Source: Bacillota bacterium
Lineage (GTDB): Bacteria; Bacillota; Clostridia; Oscillospirales; Oscillospiraceae
Direction: 5' to 3'
Assembly: GCA_021770445.1 (NCBI GenBank)
Contig: JAETQY010000015.1
Span: 1 to 64,000 of the forward strand
Length of the DNA stretch: 64,000 bases
Part shown: piece by piece, positions 63,549-64,000 of the stretch
How positions within the stretch are numbered: position 1 is the first letter of the stretch
How the letters are laid out: every line of letters begins with the position of its first letter
Made by a program: the position numbers and the translations under genes
The notes under the pieces: generated by a model
Told to the model about the DNA's origin: nothing
What the model saw: only the letters and a program-made list of their open reading frames with translations
The model's database searches: none

Positions 63549-64000
63549 CTCTGTCACATCGGAGAACATCAGCTCGATGACCTGTTCCATCCGCTGGCTC
63601 ATGGGCTCGTCCACGGCGGTGACGGCGTAGAGCACCAGCCAGTCGGCGGCGTTCCGGGGGTCCAGCAGGGGCATCCCGCAGTCGGACAGGATGGCGTTCA
63701 GGCTCCACCAGTGGTCCTCCAGCCGGTCCTGGATGGTGAGGTACTCCTCGTCCAGCTCGCTGTAGCCGTCGTCCAGGCCGTTCTCGGTGATGACATAGAG
63801 CAGCAGGAGCAGCTTCCGGGGCACGTCCTCCCGGTGCAGGCGGATATTTTTCAAAAGGGTGGCGTTGGGCCAGTTGTGCTTGATGAGCTTCTGCACCACC
63901 GAGTAGTTCCGGCGGCTGCGGCCGGAGGGTATGTGGAGGGACAGGTACTGGTCCATCACCGCCTCGATGGAGTAGTCGGGCTCCCGCTCCTCCCCCCAGC
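63531..64000 (-). CDS. Hypothetical protein, partial (5' end outside window)
   Basis: At least 156 residues, open to the right edge: upstream codons continue WGEEREPDYSIEAVMDQYLS with no stop, so the start is beyond the window. The visible part is mostly helical, with MDQYLSLHIPSGRSRRNYSV, LLLLLYVITENGL and an acidic C-terminus. I do not recognise the family. It converges on the second kinase gene and may not belong to that cluster. Confidence 0.65.
   Translation of the reverse strand, partial: WGEEREPDYSIEAVMDQYLSLHIPSGRSRRNYSVVQKLIKHNWPNATLLKNIRLHREDVPRKLLLLLYVITENGLDDGYSELDEEYLTIQDRLEDHWWSLNAILSDCGMPLLDPRNAADWLVLYAVTAVDEPMSQRMEQVIELMFSDVTEKDPAP

Overview
The window is GC-rich Clostridia-type DNA, most likely from an anaerobic gut bacterium of the Oscillospiraceae (Flavonifractor/Lawsonibacter-like). 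This rests on strong AGGAGG ribosome sites, S-layer-homology proteins, tripartite tricarboxylate transport, a ROK-controlled sugar ABC operon, an AcnX/sigma-54 locus and zinc-ribbon Ser/Thr kinases with FHA proteins. The genus is inference. No rRNA, tRNA, CRISPR array, insertion sequence or replication origin was seen.

Left part (1-15.5 kb). The 3' part of an S-layer-homology protein gene is followed by an isolated phage-tail-like gene and a compound palindromic repeat. A SARP-like regulator with an ATPase domain precedes an M20 amidohydrolase and an APC permease. Two TTAACG repeats 11 bp apart sit just upstream of a -10 box before the amidohydrolase. After a dehydrogenase relic comes a minus-strand operon: 3-hydroxyacyl-CoA-dehydrogenase-like enzyme, YjiH-type membrane protein (with an apparent frameshift) and both aconitase-X subunits. 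A near-perfect sigma-54 promoter precedes this operon, and a sigma-54 activator gene lies next to it.

Centre-left (13.5-27 kb). A LacI regulator is coupled to a PfkB-fold protein that lacks the catalytic GAGD motif. Next is a nine-gene sugar-acid-type operon with its own consensus promoter and LacI-like operators: KduD-like SDR, Gfo/Idh/MocA dehydrogenase, TIM-barrel isomerase, TctC-TctB-TctA transporter, HIT protein, 2-hydroxyacid dehydrogenase, DapA/NanA-type lyase and an intact PfkB kinase. A terminator ends it, and a 5'-truncated SLH protein gene follows.

Centre (27-44 kb). A 7TM hybrid histidine kinase is encoded with a response regulator, a CheX-like protein and a CheY-like protein. 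A GH42 beta-galactosidase is on the opposite strand. A five-gene SWIM / helical-repeat / MoxR ATPase / DUF5682 / VWA system follows; it resembles the E. coli yehLMPQ group and related predicted MoxR-VWA systems. A kinase-gene remnant and a GH13 amylosucrase-like enzyme come next.

Right part (44-64 kb). A ROK regulator diverges from a long sugar operon: ChvE-type binding protein, ATPase, permease, xylulokinase, two membrane proteins, DUF4867, a fucose/arabinose-isomerase-fold protein and a small protein of unknown role. The same AAAGTnAYTTT palindrome lies in the spacers of both divergent promoters. After a TetR regulator comes a phosphosignalling cluster: FHA protein, two PP2C phosphatases, a trypsin-FHA membrane protease and two zinc-ribbon Ser/Thr kinases, the second with a very large predicted extracellular beta-solenoid region. 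A partial gene runs off the right edge.
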